Below the pieces are notes generated by a model that ran no database searches, was not told the DNA's origin, and saw nothing but the letters and a program-made list of their open reading frames with translations. A DNA stretch of 64,000 nucleotides from Treponema sp. GTDB taxonomy: Bacteria > Spirochaetota > Spirochaetia > Treponematales > Treponemataceae. A program made the position numbers and the translations under genes. Below, one piece after another: positions 1 to 9,185 of this stretch. Location: the NCBI GenBank assembly GCA_017940005.1, contig JAGAZO010000020.1:62001-126000 (forward strand), read 5' to 3'. The first letter of the stretch is position 1. Every line of letters starts with the position of its first letter.

Positions 1-137
1 TTGTCTTTTAATATACTATCTGCCATGCAATCTCCAGAGACAAAACCGCGCGGGCGTTTGAAACTATACTGCGAGAACGCAATGAAATGAGAACGCGCAC
101 ACGTAGAGATACGCGAGTTTTCTGCGAAAACTCGAAG

Positions 138-172
138 TTAAAAACACCGCGCCATTTTAGCGGTGTTTTTAA
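138..172. terminator. Bidirectional rho-independent terminator
   Basis: The arms at 138-150 and 160-172 form a GC-rich inverted repeat around a short loop. A T-run follows on the top strand and an A-run precedes it, so it can stop transcription from either side. Confidence 0.75.
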
Positions 173-294
173 ACATTCCTCTGAAATTGCACAAGCGAGC
201 AAGTTTCAACTTGCGGGCGCGTGCAATTAGTGCGCAGTTGGGGTCAATTCCTTGTTTCGACACAGAGCGTCGGGATAGTGCCTTCTCTGCATGA

Positions 295-323
295 ATAAAA
301 AAACGGCAGAAATTCTGCCGTTC
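295..323 (-). terminator. Terminator of tRNA-Phe
   Basis: Read on the minus strand, a 9-bp stem (AACGGCAGA with TCTGCCGTT) is followed by seven T residues, immediately downstream of the tRNA 3' end. Confidence 0.85.
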
Positions 324-328
324 ACGTA

Positions 329-401
329 TGCCACCAGTTGGAATCGGACCAACGACACATGGATTTTCAGTCCATTGCTCTACCAACTGAGCTATAGCGG
401 C
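329..401 (-). tRNA. tRNA-Phe (GAA)
   Basis: The 73-nt cloverleaf has a 7-bp acceptor stem, a D arm, a 5-bp anticodon stem with loop CTGAAAA (anticodon GAA), a variable loop and a 5-bp T stem. The discriminator base is A and the 3' CCA is not encoded. A promoter sits just upstream (411-439) and a terminator just downstream. Confidence 0.95.
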
Positions 402-410
402 ATGGACATC

Positions 411-439
411 ATACTATAGCATTTTTGATTTTATGTCAA
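411..439 (-). promoter_or_regulatory. Promoter of tRNA-Phe
   Basis: On the minus strand a consensus -35 TTGACA (434-439) is followed by a 17-nt spacer and TAGTAT (411-416), about 10 nt before the mature tRNA 5' end. Confidence 0.7.
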
Positions 440-511
440 GAGCAAAAAAATATTGCCTCTAGTCTTTTTTATTAATAATATATATACTGTGCTAAAAGAT
501 GGAGGTGCCAT

Positions 512-1486
512 ATGAACAAAAAACACAAGCATATCGTTTTTGTTCTTGCATTGATAGTTGCGTTCTCTTCACCGCTTTTTTGTGATGATGCAGCTATCAA
601 TACAGTTTTCGATGCGTTGACTGAGCATTTGCTAAAAGTGTACCCTGAAACAGTTACCCAGCTCGGCACATGGCCTGACGCATATATCGGGAAGCTTGTT
701 CCATCAGTACCGCCTCATTTTGGCGTTGGTGCGTCTATCTCCGGCACATTTATCAACACAAATACTTTTACCGATGCGATGACTGCTCTCATCAATGAAA
801 TCGAGGATAAAGCACCTGGTACCGCAGAAAATTTTACGTTCAGCATTGCAGAAAAAATTCCGATGCCTGCGTATTCGGTGAACGCACGAATTGGCGGATT
901 TTTCCTGCCGTTCGACATAGGATTGTACGGCTCGTATCTCGATTTTAATAAATTACGCTACAACGATTTTTCCGGCGGCATGCGCTATTGGTCAGTGGGC
1001 GGCGATATGCGCTTTGCACTCATGAAAGGAAATATCATGCTTCCAAAACTCTCGCTCGGAGCAGGCTATATCTTCACGCGTATGAATCTGCACACAACTG
1101 GAACAAAAACATATACAACAGTAGATGAAAATTCCTATACCGCGTTTGCAGACACAAACGTCCATTTCGACATGCACACGCTCTTTGTGCAAGTACAGCT
1201 CTCAAAAAAGCTGTTCATATTCACGCCATATGCGGGAGCGCGGGCTGTGCTCAGCGTTGCAAACAGCGGCTACGATTATTCATACACAGTGCATGGTTCC
1301 ATTGAGGCAAGCGACAACGGCAGCCATGCGTACACAACGCCCACGTGGAACGTAAAAAACATTCAGCCGCAAATATACGCTGGTCTTGGTTTCACTGTTT
1401 TCTTTTTCCAGCTCACCGCTGGCGGCTGCTGGAACCCGCGCAACAATTTATGGAGCGTAAACGTGAACGCATGCTTCAAGATGTAG
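512..1486 (+). CDS. Exported protein, likely outer-membrane beta-barrel
   Basis: This is a 324-residue protein of unknown function. It starts with a lysine-rich N-terminus, a hydrophobic stretch and a likely signal-peptidase site after about residue 25 (PLFC-DD). The rest is rich in glycine and alternating aromatic/polar residues and ends in an amphipathic strand finishing in phenylalanine-lysine-methionine. That pattern fits a small beta-barrel or surface protein in the treponemal outer membrane. A clear GGAGG lies 6 nt before the ATG, and a TATACT box at 483-488 may be its -10. It stands alone between tRNA-Phe and the hook operon, with a shared terminator downstream. The barrel assignment is inference from composition. 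Confidence 0.8.
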   Translation: MNKKHKHIVFVLALIVAFSSPLFCDDAAINTVFDALTEHLLKVYPETVTQLGTWPDAYIGKLVPSVPPHFGVGASISGTFINTNTFTDAMTALINEIEDKAPGTAENFTFSIAEKIPMPAYSVNARIGGFFLPFDIGLYGSYLDFNKLRYNDFSGGMRYWSVGGDMRFALMKGNIMLPKLSLGAGYIFTRMNLHTTGTKTYTTVDENSYTAFADTNVHFDMHTLFVQVQLSKKLFIFTPYAGARAVLSVANSGYDYSYTVHGSIEASDNGSHAYTTPTWNVKNIQPQIYAGLGFTVFFFQLTAGGCWNPRNNLWSVNVNACFKM

Positions 1487-1557
1487 GTGAAACAGCCGCG
1501 AACCTGACGTGTTCGACACGCGACGCGCAAAGAACGCAGCCACTTTTACAACAGACA

Positions 1558-1592
1558 TAAAAAAGCGCGAGCCGTGTGACCCGCGCTTTTTC
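1558..1592. terminator. Bidirectional terminator between convergent genes
   Basis: A 9-bp stem (AAAAGCGCG with CGCGCTTTT) is flanked by an A-run on one side and a T-run on the other. It ends the gene at 512 on the plus strand and flgE on the minus strand. Confidence 0.8.
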
Positions 1593-1645
1593 AAACTGCT
1601 GATTTGTGCACCGCGCCCTGCAACACGGGCGTCAGATGCTGCCTA

Positions 1646-3037
1646 TCAGCGTTTCAATGTCAAGATTGTTTCAAGCATTGAATCGCTTGTCTGGATTGTC
1701 TTTGCATTTGACTCAAAACCGCGCTGCGTCACAATCATGTCGGTGAGCTGCTCCGCCAAATCCACGTTTGACATTTCAAGCGCGCCTGAAAGCAGCTTGC
1801 CTTTTCCTGCAACGCCGCTCTCGCCTACCATCGCCTGGCCGGAGTTGTTTGATTCTGTGTACGTGTTGTCGCCCGCTTTTTCAAGACCGCGGTCGTTCGT
1901 AAACGAGGCGAGCGCAATCTGCCCGATAGTGCGCACGCTGCCGTTCGAGTACACGCCAGTGATGATGCCGTTCGAATCGATTTTGAAATTGTCAAGATAG
2001 CCGAGCGTGTAGCCGTCTTGTGAAAACGCTTTTGTCGTCGAGCGCGAGGCATCTTGCGTAATCGTGTCTGTCATGCTGCCAATCGTTCCAATGTTGATGT
2101 TGAATGTCTGGCGATACGGGTTGCCGTTCTCATCAGGATTTGATTCAGGAACAGTGAACGATGTCTGCAAGAGAATCTGCCCGTTCTCGTTTGAAACTGC
2201 TCCCGCAGAATCTTCGACAGACTGCAAGCGCCCCATGTTGTCAAATGACACAGTAAACGTGTTTCCCATGCCATCTGTTGTGTTCAAGCCTACGCGCGTC
2301 TGCGTAAAGTCTGCGTTGTCTGCATCGACAAGCACTGTCGCCTGCCACATGTTCGTCTCGCCAGGTACGCGCGCAAACGCCACGCTCAAAAGATGCTTGT
2401 TGCCAAAGCTGTCGTATATCTCCTGCTCGGTGCCCCATGTGCCGCGTATCAAATCTTCTGCATTCGCCTGCTCCGGAATGAGCGGCGTGTTTTTGTCGAG
2501 GTTGCAGCGGAACAGCACGTTTTGCGTTGCGCGCGCCGGGTCTTTTGAGCCAACAGGAATGACGAGGTCTGTTGGCGTGGCGGCAGTTGAGACGATTTCT
2601 TGACCGTTCACTTCTTGCGCCATCCAACCCTGTACGCGCATGCCGTTTGCAGGATTCACAAACGTACCGTCGCGGTCGAGGCTGAAGTCGCCGTTTCGCG
2701 TATAGTATACTTTCTCGCCGTCTTTCAAGATGAAAAATCCATTGCCTTCGATAGCGATATCCGTGACAACACCTGTTGACTGCAAATTGCCCTGCGTAAA
2801 AATGTTGTCGATTGAAGCTATCATCATGCCCAATCCAACTTCTTTAGGATTCACGCCGCCAAGCTCTTCGTTGGGGCGCGACGGACCTGAAAGCTGCTGG
2901 CTCACCATATCTTGAAAATTGACACGAGCGCGTTTAAAACCGAACGTATTTACGTTTGCAACGTTGTTGCCTATTACGTCCATTCTCGTCTGATGGTTTT
3001 GCAAACCAGAAACGCCTGAATAAAGTGATCTCATCAT
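1646..3037 (-). CDS. flgE: Flagellar hook protein FlgE
   Basis: FlgE polymerises into the flexible hook joining the motor to the periplasmic flagellar filament. The 463 residues match treponemal FlgE length. The N-terminus ([16 protein letters not shown]) and C-terminus ([19 protein letters not shown]) carry the conserved rod/hook coiled-coil signatures. Lys165 and Cys178 fall at the positions reported to form inter-subunit lysinoalanine cross-links in T. denticola FlgE. The start follows a GAGGG at 8 nt; a second ATG directly follows the first. It is the last gene of the leftward flbB-fliK-flgD-flgE operon, 12 nt after flgD, and a terminator follows at 1558-1592. The flbD, motA and motB genes that usually follow in spirochaetes are absent. 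Confidence 0.97.
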   Translation of the reverse strand: MMRSLYSGVSGLQNHQTRMDVIGNNVANVNTFGFKRARVNFQDMVSQQLSGPSRPNEELGGVNPKEVGLGMMIASIDNIFTQGNLQSTGVVTDIAIEGNGFFILKDGEKVYYTRNGDFSLDRDGTFVNPANGMRVQGWMAQEVNGQEIVSTAATPTDLVIPVGSKDPARATQNVLFRCNLDKNTPLIPEQANAEDLIRGTWGTEQEIYDSFGNKHLLSVAFARVPGETNMWQATVLVDADNADFTQTRVGLNTTDGMGNTFTVSFDNMGRLQSVEDSAGAVSNENGQILLQTSFTVPESNPDENGNPYRQTFNINIGTIGSMTDTITQDASRSTTKAFSQDGYTLGYLDNFKIDSNGIITGVYSNGSVRTIGQIALASFTNDRGLEKAGDNTYTESNNSGQAMVGESGVAGKGKLLSGALEMSNVDLAEQLTDMIVTQRGFESNAKTIQTSDSMLETILTLKR

Positions 3038-3049
3038 ACAGCTACCCTC

Positions 3050-3496
3050 TTAGTTTCCGTAAATTGCGCCGATTTGGTCGAGCGTGTAATATCTGCCGTT
3101 TACAAGTACGCGCGGAGTTTCTTCACGCGTCGCAGCCTGCACCACTCCCGTCGTTGTTGCATCTCCAATGTTCAACTCCACTGTTTTTCCAAGCATTGAA
3201 GCTGCTTCCGACGACTTGAACACGTTTGCAAGTTTTGCAAATTCTGTGCTCATGTTCGTCATCTGTTCAAGCGATGAGAACTGCGCCATCTGAGCTATGA
3301 ACTCGGTGTTCTCAACAGGACTTGTGGGGTCTTGATTTTGCAGCTGCGCAATCAATAATTTTAAGAAGTCATCCTTGCCCAACGAATGATTGACTGTACG
3401 TCCTTTTACGCCAAGTTCTTTGTTGTAGCCGGTCACAGCAAAATCAACTGCCGCTTTATCGGCTGCGCTCATGGTGGTGTTTATTCCGTCCATCAT
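3050..3496 (-). CDS. flgD: Flagellar hook cap / assembly protein FlgD
   Basis: FlgD forms the temporary cap that lets hook subunits assemble outside the inner membrane. The 148-residue protein has the family core: LGKDDFLKLLIAQLQNQDP, then ENTEFIAQMAQFSSLEQMTNM, at about residues 38-78. It is a short FlgD, holding the conserved N-terminal export/cap region but only a small C-terminal domain. Two ATGs are adjacent; GAGG lies 3 nt before the first and 6 nt before the second, so the second (3493) may be the true start. It sits between fliK and flgE in the hook operon. Confidence 0.95.
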   Translation of the reverse strand: MMDGINTTMSAADKAAVDFAVTGYNKELGVKGRTVNHSLGKDDFLKLLIAQLQNQDPTSPVENTEFIAQMAQFSSLEQMTNMSTEFAKLANVFKSSEAASMLGKTVELNIGDATTTGVVQAATREETPRVLVNGRYYTLDQIGAIYGN

Positions 3497-3535
3497 CTAC
3501 CTCTTCTCTATAATTAACAATTACTTATTAACAAT

Positions 3536-4810
3536 TTATGCAACAACGTTTACCGCGTGTTCCGCAGTGATGTATGCGCTCCCGCTCGGTATCGCTTCGA
3601 GCAGCTGCGCGTTTTCATACCTGCTGCCGCTCTGCGCATACGCGTAGCTGTCATCACTTTGCGCACCTGCAAAATTGCCGCCTCCACTTTGCGCGCCTGA
3701 ATACGCAACGGTAAACGCATTCGCATCAAATCCATTCTGTGAAAACGCATTGCGCAGAATATCCGCGCTATCTTTGAATGCGTTATACGCTTCCTGCGTG
3801 CTCACGACAATCTGTCCGTTTATCACCTTATCGGACAACTGCAAACTTATCTTTACATTTCCGAGCGATTCAGGGCGCAGCACAAGATTGATTGTGCCCA
3901 TGTTGTTGTCGCGCAGCACTATTGAACCAGCTTTAACAAATTCTCCTGCATTCGCCTGTATCTGATTTGTGAGCATCGCTTGAAAATTGGAGCTTGCCGC
4001 AGATGCGCTTTGATTGTCGAGCGACAAAATATTGTGCTGAACATTTTGTCCGAGCGTCATGACAAATTCAGGAGAGCTGTTTTTGTCTGTGGAAATGAGC
4101 AATTCTGTTTCCGCATTTTTCACAGGCTTCACCGCTTCTGGTGCAACTTCTGTGCGTAAATCGGTAACAGTGATTTTTCCGTCCGCATCGAGCGCAAACT
4201 GCCGCTCTGCAAAGCTGTCTTTTCTGTGCTCGTCTTCAACCAAGCGCGCATCTGCATTCTCTTGCACAGGCTGCTCGCTCAATTGCAAAGCTGCAAAACT
4301 GCTTTGCATGATAGCCGCGCCTTCTATTGCAGGTTCGTGCTGTGCAGCTGCAATTTCTCCGCTGCCCTCTGCACCTTCGATGACAAGCGCAATATTTTCA
4401 AACAGCGCGTTTTGCGCCTCATCGTGGTATGAGACAATTTGCGCCACGCTCGTTTCTACAGCATCAACTGCTGGTGCCTCACGCGCGCCCTCGTTTTGAG
4501 AGCTGCGCGCTTTTGTCTGCTGCGTTTCAGATTCGCGTTTTTCATCGGATGTTTTGCTGGCGCGAGCAGCTTCAGCATCGCGGCTTTTTTCGTTCTTTGG
4601 AGATTCAACGCGCTGCTCTTCTGCCTTTTGATTTTTGTCAACTTTTTGCTTTTCGAGCATTTCATTGTGGGCGCGCTCGACAAGCTCTGCAAATGTTGCT
4701 TTTTTTGAATCTCCCGCGCTCGGTAAAGTGATTTTACGCGGAGAGACATGTTCAAGTTTTTCGACGCTTTCGAGTTTTTCTAATTTTGCTAGTACAGGAA
4801 TTCCCTGCAT
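3536..4810 (-). CDS. fliK: Flagellar hook-length control protein FliK
   Basis: FliK measures hook length and switches the export gate from hook to filament substrates. The first 250 residues of this 424-residue protein are low-complexity, charged and alanine/glutamate-rich, as is usual for FliK. The C-terminal Flg_hook domain is recognisable around residues 295-370, with LRPESLGNVKISLQLSD followed by an amphipathic segment ending in QNGFDANAF. I chose the ATG at 4810 because GGAGG lies 7 nt upstream; a longer reading to 4861 would overlap flbB and lacks a ribosome site. This corresponds to T. pallidum Tap1, located directly before flgD. Confidence 0.92.
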   Translation of the reverse strand: MQGIPVLAKLEKLESVEKLEHVSPRKITLPSAGDSKKATFAELVERAHNEMLEKQKVDKNQKAEEQRVESPKNEKSRDAEAARASKTSDEKRESETQQTKARSSQNEGAREAPAVDAVETSVAQIVSYHDEAQNALFENIALVIEGAEGSGEIAAAQHEPAIEGAAIMQSSFAALQLSEQPVQENADARLVEDEHRKDSFAERQFALDADGKITVTDLRTEVAPEAVKPVKNAETELLISTDKNSSPEFVMTLGQNVQHNILSLDNQSASAASSNFQAMLTNQIQANAGEFVKAGSIVLRDNNMGTINLVLRPESLGNVKISLQLSDKVINGQIVVSTQEAYNAFKDSADILRNAFSQNGFDANAFTVAYSGAQSGGGNFAGAQSDDSYAYAQSGSRYENAQLLEAIPSGSAYITAEHAVNVVA

Positions 4811-4853
4811 TGGCGTTCCTCCAGTTCGTAAACAAAGAAGACCGCCGAAAAAC

Positions 4854-5486
4854 TTAGTCAAGCACTCTGGGCTTGCTCACCATTTTACGCTGAACTGTTG
4901 CAGCTCGTTCAGCCGGCATAAGTGAAAGCCAGTACGAGCTCATTGAATACCCGTCGCTTCTTGTTTTTGCTGTTTCGTCTTCCTTACGCAATACATCAAT
5001 CACAAGCTGATCGTCCATTGCTACAAGAATTTCCACAGCTGCTTCCGGCCGCATATTGTACAGATTCGCTGCGATCTGCTCTATGTTTACCTCTACATCA
5101 TCGTATCGTTTTTGCAAATTGTTAAATGTTTTTTCACGTTCTTCAAGTATTTTTTCGCGCTCTGCAAGCTCTGCTGCAAGTTGCTCATTCTGCTGTCCTG
5201 TTGCAGTTAAATCTGTTTCACGCTTTTCAAGCTCTTCTTTATATAATTGGAGCGCTTCACGTTGCTTGTCTATTCTGTCCTGATCAATGTCGCTGTTCAA
5301 TGGACGTGACGATGTAGCTGTTGGCGCTGTTTGCGCTTCTCTACCAAACAAGCGGTACACAGGCGCAAACACTGTCTTTGCGTGAATGATGCCAAGATAG
5401 TCAAACCATAAAAGTCCGCCAAGACAGAGAATTATGATGAGAAAAAGAAGAACTATCGATTTACCTATATTGCTTCCCCGTGCCAT
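4854..5486 (-). CDS. flbB: Periplasmic-flagellar collar protein FlbB
   Basis: FlbB is a spirochaete-specific inner-membrane protein of the flagellar collar, known in Borrelia to be needed for collar assembly and flagellar orientation. The 210 residues comprise a single N-terminal membrane segment (about 8-30), a long coiled coil (about 58-120) and a C-terminal region like the magnesium-transporter MgtE N domain (NLYNMRPEAAVEILVAMDD). I chose the ATG at 5486 because GGTGGAG precedes it. An in-frame GTG three codons upstream is possible. It heads the hook operon here, with a candidate sigma-28 promoter at 5511-5538. In Borrelia flbB also lies upstream of the fliK and flgD genes. Confidence 0.85.
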   Translation of the reverse strand: MARGSNIGKSIVLLFLIIILCLGGLLWFDYLGIIHAKTVFAPVYRLFGREAQTAPTATSSRPLNSDIDQDRIDKQREALQLYKEELEKRETDLTATGQQNEQLAAELAEREKILEEREKTFNNLQKRYDDVEVNIEQIAANLYNMRPEAAVEILVAMDDQLVIDVLRKEDETAKTRSDGYSMSSYWLSLMPAERAATVQRKMVSKPRVLD

Positions 5487-5510
5487 TTGCTCCACCCATT
5501 TTCGCTATTA

Positions 5511-5538
5511 AAATCGGCATAAAATAAACCGACATTTA
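5511..5538 (-). promoter_or_regulatory. Candidate sigma-28 flagellar promoter
   Basis: On the minus strand TAAA (5535-5538) is separated by 16 nt from GCCGATTT (5511-5518), close to the sigma-28 consensus TAAA-N15-GCCGATAA. It lies 24 nt before the flbB start. The spacer is one base longer than the enterobacterial norm. Confidence 0.45.
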
Positions 5539-5546
5539 GCATTTTT

Positions 5547-6860
5547 TTACAACCTTGCCAAACCGCCTATCGCAGCGCCGAGCGTAATGTCGTGCTCGAC
5601 AGAAATCGTTTCCCAATACAAGCCGCGTTCCGCTGTGAGCACCTCTTCAAGATAGCCCTGCACGCGCCGCGCGATTCCATGCGTCTTGTAATATGTGCTG
5701 CCGTTGCACACAATGCACACAGGCTTTGACGCGCTCGTTCCCGCTCCGCTTTGAATGACGCAGGCAGCAAGAACTGCAGCGGCATGACGCGCGGAACGCT
5801 CCGCAACTGAATCGAGCAGTTCAAACAGAATGTCATAGTCGCGCGCTGTTGCGCATTCTGCCGCAATCGTTCCGATTGTAGAATGCGCCAAAAACGGCGC
5901 ATGGAGGAAACTGTCAAATTCGATGAGCGAGAGCGACTGAAGCGCTGCGATGCGATGCGCGCACTGCTCGCTTAACAATTTTTCGTTTGCCGCCGCAACG
6001 AGCACCTCATGCGCAACAGCTCCAAGATACGCGCCAGAACTTTGCTTTTCTATGAGGTATGTTTTTTGATTGAGCGTCTTGCCGTCTGCCGCCTTGTCAA
6101 AATCTGAAAGCGCAATATGGCTGAACTTTCCCGACTCGCACACGATTATTTGCTTTTCAAAGCCGCTCGGATTCGCGCGCGCAGCAGCACTGTCGATTTT
6201 AGACTGAATATACGCCGCGTTGAGTCCTGTGCCGAGAATCAAGCCTATGTACGACGAATATTTTTTTCCTGCGGCGGGAGCGGCAGCCCCTGCAAGAAGC
6301 GCTGCGACAGTGTCATTCAAAAGCGTAATGCGCACATTCTTTTTCCAGCCATGACGCGCGAGCGCTTCTTGCAAGCACGCGCCGATTTTGCTCCCGATAA
6401 CTTCAGGCGCATTCACTTCTTTTGAAAACATGATGAGCGTGCCGTCGCCGTCTTCAGTGATTTTCATCGCATACGAAAAGCAAAATCCTATTGCATCTGC
6501 CTTGTCTTTCAAGTGCTCGATGTTTTTTGCAATCGCGTCAAAAAATTCTGTTCGAGAAAGCTGCGTGCCGACGCCAGGCATGCTTGTTTTTTGCAGCAAG
6601 TCAATTGATGGCATGCCCGCTTCATCGAATGTGACAAGGCACGAGCGGAAGTTTGTGCCGCCCGCATCTATGACGATGACGCTTTTACCACATGGTGATT
6701 TTTCAGGCGGGTTGATAAACGTGCGAATCATGTCTTGGTCTGATGCTTTTCCATGCAAGCCGTTCTGCATGTCGTGCAGCAACGCATCCACTGTCGTTTC
6801 GATAGCAACATGGCGCACAAAGTTATGACGAGAAAAAAAATCTGACACCGCTTCTATCAT
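5547..6860 (-). CDS. Hexokinase
   Basis: This ATP-dependent hexokinase phosphorylates glucose for glycolysis in the cytoplasm. The 437-residue protein belongs to the eukaryote-like hexokinase family also found in treponemes, not the short bacterial glucokinases. Phosphate-binding motif IDAGGTNFRSC lies at about residues 63-73. The sugar-binding region with FCFSYAMKI is near 126, LLNDTVAALLAGA near 192, GLILGTGLNAAYI near 218 and a C-terminal adenosine motif near 385. The ATG at 6860 has GGTGG 5 nt upstream and a TATACT -10 at 6877-6882. It is transcribed leftward ahead of the flagellar operon but appears to be a separate unit. Confidence 0.93.
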   Translation of the reverse strand: MIEAVSDFFSRHNFVRHVAIETTVDALLHDMQNGLHGKASDQDMIRTFINPPEKSPCGKSVIVIDAGGTNFRSCLVTFDEAGMPSIDLLQKTSMPGVGTQLSRTEFFDAIAKNIEHLKDKADAIGFCFSYAMKITEDGDGTLIMFSKEVNAPEVIGSKIGACLQEALARHGWKKNVRITLLNDTVAALLAGAAAPAAGKKYSSYIGLILGTGLNAAYIQSKIDSAAARANPSGFEKQIIVCESGKFSHIALSDFDKAADGKTLNQKTYLIEKQSSGAYLGAVAHEVLVAAANEKLLSEQCAHRIAALQSLSLIEFDSFLHAPFLAHSTIGTIAAECATARDYDILFELLDSVAERSARHAAAVLAACVIQSGAGTSASKPVCIVCNGSTYYKTHGIARRVQGYLEEVLTAERGLYWETISVEHDITLGAAIGGLARL

Positions 6861-7029
6861 AGTTCCACCCGCCACCAGTATAGCATAATTACGAAGAAAT
6901 AGCTAGAGCGCAAATTATGATTTTATTAATTTGTAAGGAGATGTGTTGATTGTCAATGTGTTTTTGCACCATTGCGCTTTCCGTTTCTTGCTTTGCAACT
7001 GTGCATAATATGCTAAAGCCATTCACTTC

Positions 7030-7066
7030 TTGCCTAAACGCGCCGCCTGTGCTACACTCATGCCCT
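7030..7066 (+). promoter_or_regulatory. Promoter directly abutting the helicase start
   Basis: TTGCCT, a 17-nt spacer and TACACT are followed by 8 nt and the ATG. No Shine-Dalgarno sequence is present, so the transcript should begin at or very near the start codon. Confidence 0.6.
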
Positions 7067-9079
7067 ATGCCGCATCTTGACTTGCAATCGCTCCAAAATG
7101 AACTGAATCCCGAACAGCTGCGCGCCGTCACGACGCTTGACGGTCCCATCTTAATAATTGCGGGAGCAGGCAGCGGAAAAACGCGCGTCATCACGTACCG
7201 CATTGCGCACATGCTCGACTCAGGCATTCCGCAAAGCCAGATACTTGCGCTCACATTCACAAACAAGGCGGCGCGCGAAATGGAAGAGCGCGTAAAATCA
7301 CTTACGGGGAAAAAGCTGCAAAACCTCACAGTGTCTACGTTCCACGCGTTCGGCGTGCGCATTCTCCGCGCAGACATAGACAAGCTCGGCTGGCGGGAAA
7401 ATTTTTCAATCTACGACGAGACGGACAAGGCATCGCTCATAAAAGAAAGCGGACGCGAATTGCAATTCACTGCTGACACGCTTGACGTGTACAAAATCGC
7501 GCATCTTTTTTCAAACATCAAGACGGGGCGCAAAAACTGGGAAACGGCGAACGACATGTACCGCGCGCTCTACGATTCATATGAGCAGGGATTGCAGCTG
7601 TACAACGCAGTCGATTTTGACGACCTCATCATGCTGCCTATAAAACTCTTTCATGAGCATCCCGATGTGCTTGCAAAATACAAGTCGCGCTACAAATACA
7701 TCATGGTCGATGAATTTCAAGACACAAGCCATCAGCAGTATGAACTCATGCATCTTCTTGCGCAAAACAATGTCGCTGTCGTGGGCGATGACGACCAGTC
7801 AATCTACTCGTGGCGGGGCGCAGATTATCAAAATATTGTGCAGTTTGAAAAAGATTTTCCCGACATGCAGGAAATTAGATTAGAGCAAAATTATCGTTCC
7901 ACAGAAACTATTTTAGATGCAGCAAACGGCGTCATCGCGCACAACACAAACCGCAAGGACAAAAAGCTGTGGAGCGGCAACGGAGGCGGAAAGCCGATTG
8001 AGCTGTTCATGCCGGAAAACGAGGTAGCAGAAGCGGAGTTCATTGCGGAAAGCATTCAAGGCATCGCTATGGAAGAGGTGCGCACATATGATGCGTTCGG
8101 CATACTCATGCGGGCAAACTCGCAATCGCGCGCAATCGAAGAAGCACTGCTCGAAGCAAACATTCCCTACACGATGAGTGGAGGCACGAGTTTTTTTGAA
8201 CGCATGGAAATCAAAGATATCATCAGCTATTTGCGCGTTGCCGCAAACCACGACGATGACATCAACTTGTTGAGAATTATAAATACACCGCGAAGAGGTA
8301 TTGGGAGAAGCACTATTGCCATGCTCAATGAGCTTGCAAAGCAGAACGCAAGCACGCTGTGGCAGGCAATGCAATATTTTGTGAAAGACCCGTCAGTCAA
8401 GATAGGCGAAACTGCAAAAAAATCGCTTTCAGAGTTTATAGAGCTTATAGAAACGGGGCGAACCACGCTACTCGGCGGACGGGGGCTTGCAGGCAAAGTG
8501 CGGCAATTTGTTGACGACATAAACTATCGCGACTACCTCATAGGCGAATTTCAAAAAAACGAAAAAGCGGTGCGCTTCAAATTGCAAAATGTTGAAACGC
8601 TTTTGCAGTCAATCGAAACGTGGGAAAATAATCCCGACACTGATGACGCGGGGCTTTTCAACTATTTGAACCGCATTACGCTTTTGAGCCGCGACGACCT
8701 CGAAGATGACGGTGGCAAAGGCAAAGTGAACCTCATGACAATTCACGCGTCTAAAGGACTTGAGTTTCCCGTCGTGTTCATTGCAGGAGCAGAAGAAGGG
8801 CTCATGCCGCACGCGCGGTCAGTCGAAGAAAACGGCGGCAACGTGGAAGAGGAGCGGCGCCTTTTTTACGTTGCCATAACGCGGGCGCGTGACAAACTGC
8901 TCATCTCATCGTGCCAAAAGCGAAAGCGCCTGCAAGCAGTTGTTGAGTGCGAGCCGTCGCGCTTTCTTGCGGAAATCCCGCAGCATCTTGTAGAGCATCA
9001 CGAAATAAAAAATGAAACAGTGAGCGAAGAGCAAGCGCACGACTATCTTGCAGCGATGCTCAAAAAATTCGGCAAGTGA
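7067..9079 (+). CDS. ATP-dependent DNA helicase, UvrD/Rep/PcrA family
   Basis: This is a superfamily-1A 3'-5' helicase for DNA repair and replication restart. The 670-residue protein carries all SF1 motifs in order. They are Walker A GAGSGKT (about 30), motif Ia LTFTNKAAREM, Walker B VDEFQDTSHQQYEL, motif III GDDDQSIYSWRGA, motif IV LEQNYRST, motif V TIHASKGLEFPVVF and motif VI RRLFYVAITRARDKL. I chose the ATG at 7067 because the homologous region begins there and a promoter (TTGCCT at 7030-7035, TACACT at 7053-7058) ends 8 nt before it. The mRNA may therefore be leaderless. A longer reading from 6950 would run through the promoter. Whether it is orthologous to UvrD, PcrA or Rep cannot be settled from sequence reading alone. 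Confidence 0.95.
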   Translation: MPHLDLQSLQNELNPEQLRAVTTLDGPILIIAGAGSGKTRVITYRIAHMLDSGIPQSQILALTFTNKAAREMEERVKSLTGKKLQNLTVSTFHAFGVRILRADIDKLGWRENFSIYDETDKASLIKESGRELQFTADTLDVYKIAHLFSNIKTGRKNWETANDMYRALYDSYEQGLQLYNAVDFDDLIMLPIKLFHEHPDVLAKYKSRYKYIMVDEFQDTSHQQYELMHLLAQNNVAVVGDDDQSIYSWRGADYQNIVQFEKDFPDMQEIRLEQNYRSTETILDAANGVIAHNTNRKDKKLWSGNGGGKPIELFMPENEVAEAEFIAESIQGIAMEEVRTYDAFGILMRANSQSRAIEEALLEANIPYTMSGGTSFFERMEIKDIISYLRVAANHDDDINLLRIINTPRRGIGRSTIAMLNELAKQNASTLWQAMQYFVKDPSVKIGETAKKSLSEFIELIETGRTTLLGGRGLAGKVRQFVDDINYRDYLIGEFQKNEKAVRFKLQNVETLLQSIETWENNPDTDDAGLFNYLNRITLLSRDDLEDDGGKGKVNLMTIHASKGLEFPVVFIAGAEEGLMPHARSVEENGGNVEEERRLFYVAITRARDKLLISSCQKRKRLQAVVECEPSRFLAEIPQHLVEHHEIKNETVSEEQAHDYLAAMLKKFGK

Positions 9080-9185
9080 GCACGGGTGCTGCCGCGCAGC
9101 TTTGAACAATTCCGAAAACTCGCTCATCCACGTATGCGCGAAGCGCGCATCAATTTAACAACTCCCGAAACTGATGTTTCACTCG

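Larger units (their letters stand above)
1..328. other. Non-coding left edge with two terminators
   Basis: I see no convincing gene here. The only open frames are short, lack a ribosome site and have unnatural composition. The stretch contains the bidirectional hairpin at 138-172 and the tRNA-Phe terminator at 295-323. A gene to the left of the window probably ends near or before position 1. Confidence 0.6.

Noticed and set aside
8..202. Short open frame on the minus strand at the left edge
   Set aside because: It runs through the bidirectional terminator at 138-172, lacks a ribosome site and has no recognisable protein features.
6950..7066. Upstream extension of the helicase gene
   Set aside because: A promoter lies inside this stretch and SF1 helicase homology begins at the ATG at 7067.
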